Shown piece after piece: positions 61,287 through 64,000 of a DNA stretch of 64,000 nt. A program made the position numbers and the translations under genes. Source of the stretch: JAHBNG01 sp039028975 (GTDB lineage: Bacteria > Chloroflexota > Anaerolineae > Caldilineales > Caldilineaceae); NCBI GenBank assembly GCA_039028975.1, contig JBCCHB010000004.1:172130-236129 (forward strand), written 5' to 3'. Below the pieces are notes generated by a model. That model ran no database searches and was not told the DNA's origin. It saw nothing but the letters and a program-made list of their open reading frames with translations. Numbering within the stretch: position 1 is the first letter of the stretch; the number at the start of each line of letters is the position of its first letter.

Positions 61287-62384
61287 ATGCAACCACCCAT
61301 TATTCCAGCCAATCCAAAGGCCAACTACCTAGCCTACAAGGATGAAATTGAGGAAGCCATCCAACAGGTATTAGCCAGCGGCTATTACCTGTTGGCCGAA
61401 CAGACCCAATCCTTTGAGCGTGAGTTTGCTCAATATATTGGCGTTGACCACGCCATTGGCGTTGGCAGCGGTACGGAAGCACTTCATCTTGCGCTGCGTG
61501 CGACCAACATCGGCCAAGGGGATGAGGTCATCACAGTATCTCACACGGCAGTAGCTACTGTTGCGGCTATTGAATTGGCTGGCGCTGAGCCGCGCTTTGT
61601 CGATATTGATCCAGTTAGCTATACGATGGATCCCAACCAGTTGAGCCAAGCCATGACGTCACGTACCAAGGCGATTGTCCCTGTTCATCTATACGGGCAT
61701 CCGGCGAAACTGGATCAGATCCGCGCATTTGCAGATACCCACAACCTAATTGTAATTGAAGATTGTGCCCAGGCTCATGGGGCAACTTACCAGGGAAGAA
61801 TCTGCGGTTCTTGGGGAGACTTGGCTGCATTTAGCTTTTATCCGACCAAGAACCTCTCGGCCTTGGGGGATGGGGGCATGGTCGTTACGAATAATGAACA
61901 ATTGGCCCAGCGAGTACGGCTTCTACAACAGTACGGCTGGGAAGAGCGCTACATTAGCTCGGTCCCAGGTCTGAATAGTCGCCTGGATGAGATGCAAGCA
62001 GCTATTCTGCGCGTGAAATTACGTCATTTAGATGATGATAATATGCGGCGGGCTGAAATTGCCTGTCGTTATTCGGGCGGTTTGACAGGTGCCTCGGTAG
62101 AACTCCCTTCTGCGTCGTCAGATGTTCGGCATGCCTTTCATCAGTATGTCGTTCGTTCACAGGGGCGTGACCAATTGCAAAAGACGTTACGAGAGGAAGG
62201 TATCATCACCTTAATCCACTATCCCGTGCCGGTCCATCTGCAACCAGCCTATCGCAACCGAATTCCCCTATTGCTCCCCTTACCCAATACAGAAGAAGCG
62301 GTCAAACAAATTCTCAGCCTCCCTCTTTACCCAGAACTCCCAGATGATCATGTAGAGACTGTAATCAAGCATGTAAGACATTAA
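61287..62384 (+). CDS. DegT/DnrJ/EryC1/StrS-family sugar aminotransferase
   Basis: The 365-residue PLP enzyme has GVGSGTEALHLALR, a VIEDCAQAHGA cofactor pocket and the PLP Lys in SFYPTKNLSALGDGG (about residue 188). It transfers an amino group to a ketosugar nucleotide. It lies 4 nt after the epimerase gene and shares its transcript. With the oxidoreductase at 62729 it would make a 3-amino- or similar modified sugar. Confidence 0.93.
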   Translation: MQPPIIPANPKANYLAYKDEIEEAIQQVLASGYYLLAEQTQSFEREFAQYIGVDHAIGVGSGTEALHLALRATNIGQGDEVITVSHTAVATVAAIELAGAEPRFVDIDPVSYTMDPNQLSQAMTSRTKAIVPVHLYGHPAKLDQIRAFADTHNLIVIEDCAQAHGATYQGRICGSWGDLAAFSFYPTKNLSALGDGGMVVTNNEQLAQRVRLLQQYGWEERYISSVPGLNSRLDEMQAAILRVKLRHLDDDNMRRAEIACRYSGGLTGASVELPSASSDVRHAFHQYVVRSQGRDQLQKTLREEGIITLIHYPVPVHLQPAYRNRIPLLLPLPNTEEAVKQILSLPLYPELPDDHVETVIKHVRH

Positions 62385-62527
62385 CATCATACATTTGCCC
62401 TACCGCAGAAATTCTCATCAATTAGTACTATTAGCCTAGTTGACCTTGGCTACTCAACATGATACGATTTACTGGACAGGTAGAAAGTGGCTATACGGCC
62501 ACCAATATATAACCAATACATAGATGT

Positions 62528-62602
62528 CCAGTAAAGTTCTGTCCTCCCTATTCGGAATTTTACAGAGTAGCTTGGACATGAGTCGGGACAAGACTTTTCT
62601 GG
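62528..62602 (+). repeat. R1 dispersed palindromic repeat, copy D
   Basis: The left end CCAGTAAAGTTCTGTCC and right end GGGACAAGACTTTTCTGG are inverted, and the flank AGAAGTATACCAA matches copies A and E. It lies between the aminotransferase and the Gfo/Idh gene, breaking the sugar operon. Confidence 0.8.
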
Positions 62603-62728
62603 AGAAGTATACCAAGCATATGCTGGCGGTCGTCATAAAGTAACATAGATACCCGAGAGAAATAATGCTACTTTATGCGAAGCCCGAGTACAAATGTAAT
62701 GCACACAATATAAAATCAACAGGGACTT

Positions 62729-63790
62729 ATGGAGAACGACACTATTTCTTCAATCGAGGCAACTGATTACCCATCCGTTGCCGTGATTGGGTGTGGCTAT
62801 TGGGGCAAAAACCACGTACGTAATTTCCGCCAATTAGGCGCGCTGAGTATGGTCTGTGATCTCACAGAGATTGGGCGTCAACAGGCTCGAGAGTTAGCTC
62901 CGGGTGTTGCCGTAACCGGTTCAGTGCAGCAAGTCTTGAATAACCCTTCTGTTTCCGGGGTGATTATTGCCACCCCGGCTGAGACCCACTTTGACTTAGT
63001 CAATCTGGCAATAGAGGCGGGCAAAGATGTTTTGGTAGAGAAGCCGCTTGCTCTCACCTTTGCCCAAGGCCTAAACTTGGTCGAAATGGCACAAAATAAT
63101 CAACGAATCCTCTCTGTTGGCCACATTCTCGAATACCACCCGGCTATCGTGCGCTTGCAGGAACTGATCCAGGGCGGTGCCTTGGGTAAAATTCACTACA
63201 TCTATTCAAACCGACTGAGTTTGGGTAAGATCCGCCACGAAGAAAATATCCTATGGAGTTTTGCACCCCATGATGTGGCCGTCATTCTCCGCCTGATGAA
63301 CAGCTTACCCTTTGAAGTCTCCGCGTTTGGTGGGAGCTATATTCAACCGAACATCGCCGATGTGACGGTGACGAACATGCTCTTTGACAATGGGGTACGG
63401 GCCCACATTCACGTGTCATGGCTGCACCCCTTTAAGGAGCAACGGTTGGTGGTCATTGGCTCAAAAAAGATGGCAAGCTTTGATGATGTTGCCAAAGAGC
63501 TGGTGCTCTATGATCAGCGGGTTGATATCCAAGAGGGGATGCCCGTACCCATCAAGGGTGAGGGAGAGACCATTGACTTTGTGAATGATGAGCCATTGCG
63601 GCTTGAGTGTGTAGCATTCTTGGAGGCAATTCAAAGCCGTCATCCACCGATTACCGATGGCGGAAGCGGAGCGCGAGTATTACAGGTCTTGGAAGCGGCT
63701 CAGCGTTCGCTGGTGACCAATGGGCAACCTGTGGCCATGCCAACGACTCCTATCAATGGTTTGCCACCGCAAACCATCCAGTTCGCCTAA
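62729..63790 (+). CDS. Gfo/Idh/MocA-family oxidoreductase (nucleotide-sugar dehydrogenase-like)
   Basis: The 353-residue protein has the Rossmann motif GCGYWGKNHVRNF and the EKPL motif (VLVEKPLAL). The C-domain has a GKIHYIYSNRLSLGKIR segment typical of WlbA-like sugar-nucleotide 3-dehydrogenases. It would oxidise a UDP- or dTDP-sugar at C3 for the neighbouring aminotransferase. AGGGACTT precedes the start. R1 copy D separates it from the aminotransferase gene by 344 nt. Confidence 0.92.
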   Translation: MENDTISSIEATDYPSVAVIGCGYWGKNHVRNFRQLGALSMVCDLTEIGRQQARELAPGVAVTGSVQQVLNNPSVSGVIIATPAETHFDLVNLAIEAGKDVLVEKPLALTFAQGLNLVEMAQNNQRILSVGHILEYHPAIVRLQELIQGGALGKIHYIYSNRLSLGKIRHEENILWSFAPHDVAVILRLMNSLPFEVSAFGGSYIQPNIADVTVTNMLFDNGVRAHIHVSWLHPFKEQRLVVIGSKKMASFDDVAKELVLYDQRVDIQEGMPVPIKGEGETIDFVNDEPLRLECVAFLEAIQSRHPPITDGGSGARVLQVLEAAQRSLVTNGQPVAMPTTPINGLPPQTIQFA

Positions 63791-63882
63791 CTTGTTATTC
63801 AATGTCATTCATTCAATCCATTCCGGCTGCAACGCACGGCAAACGATCGGGCAGAAATGTTAGAAGCTGTCTGAAAAGTGAA
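63791..63882. mobile_element. Probable end of an IS5-family element
   Basis: The sequence GAAGCTGTCTGAAAAGTG at about 63864, just past the transposase stop codon, looks like the terminal region of an IS5-type element. The exact end and target duplication cannot be settled because the other end is outside the window. Confidence 0.5.
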
Positions 63883-64000
63883 TTAAGCAAGTCTGCGGAG
63901 CATAATGCGAATCATAGCAACATGAATGAAAGCCTGGCTAGACTCAGGCAAAACTTCAAAGTCGCGTGATAGGCGACGGTGCATGACAAACCATGAGAAA
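63883..64000 (-). CDS. IS5-family transposase, C-terminal fragment (runs off right edge)
   Basis: On the minus strand the frame ending with TAA at 63883-63885 encodes WFVMHRRLSRDFEVLPES and then QAFIHVAMIRIMLRRLA. This is the typical C-terminus of DDE transposases of the IS5/IS1031-like group (RRLSKDYE, IxxAMIRxMLRRL). The rest lies beyond the edge. This indicates an insertion sequence directly downstream of the oxidoreductase gene. Confidence 0.8.
   Translation of the reverse strand, partial: FSWFVMHRRLSRDFEVLPESSQAFIHVAMIRIMLRRLA

Overview
This window most likely comes from a member of the Chloroflexota (Caldilineae/Anaerolineae-like). That is an inference from gene content: a SARP-NACHT/NB-ARC-TPR regulator, a B12-dependent MerR regulator, DUF4058 and Uma2 proteins, T-box-controlled aminoacyl-tRNA synthetases, PucR and Crp regulators, a phytanoyl-CoA dioxygenase/sulfatase cluster, and many short palindromic and heptamer-type repeats between genes. 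I saw no rRNA, phage module or CRISPR array. There is one complete tRNA gene.

Left part (1-20 kb). The window opens inside a large minus-strand alpha-2-macroglobulin lipoprotein gene that runs off the left edge. A block rich in regulators follows: a response regulator with Glu at the phosphoacceptor position, an NTF2-like protein, a SARP/BTAD-ATPase-TPR regulator, a TPR protein, a CarH/LitR-type photoreceptor regulator coupled to a degenerate polyprenyl synthetase, a Crp/Fnr regulator, a GlsB-type membrane protein, a baeRF/VLRF1-like protein and ClpC.

Middle (20-45 kb). A minus-strand MacAB-like export operon contains an adaptor lipoprotein, an FtsX permease and two ATPases, one fused to an AbrB-like domain. 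It is followed by tRNA-Arg(CCG), a PhyH dioxygenase flanked by a decayed tRNA 3' fragment, secA, a PfkB sugar kinase, T-box-valS and an SDR. Then comes a minus-strand run with two SGNH proteins (one without its catalytic residues), a PucR regulator, a membrane protein, an M23 peptidase and a cysteine-rich protein of unknown function.

Right part (45-64 kb). DUF4058, Gfo/Idh/MocA oxidoreductases, PhyH and a sulfatase form a catabolic-looking group. An ECF sigma factor with two C-terminal zinc ribbons precedes a pair of ABC exporters and an APH-type kinase. Next come a BON-like protein, T-box-serS, and a nucleotide-sugar module (epimerase, aminotransferase, oxidoreductase). The right edge cuts an IS5-type transposase.

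At least two families of about 75-95 bp palindromic dispersed repeats (here R1, six copies, and R2, four or more copies) and several MITE-like inverted-repeat elements lie between the genes. One R1 copy is itself interrupted by a smaller element flanked by an 8-bp direct repeat. Period-7/8/15 tandem tracts lie between the T-box terminator and the start codon of both valS and serS, and at other junctions.
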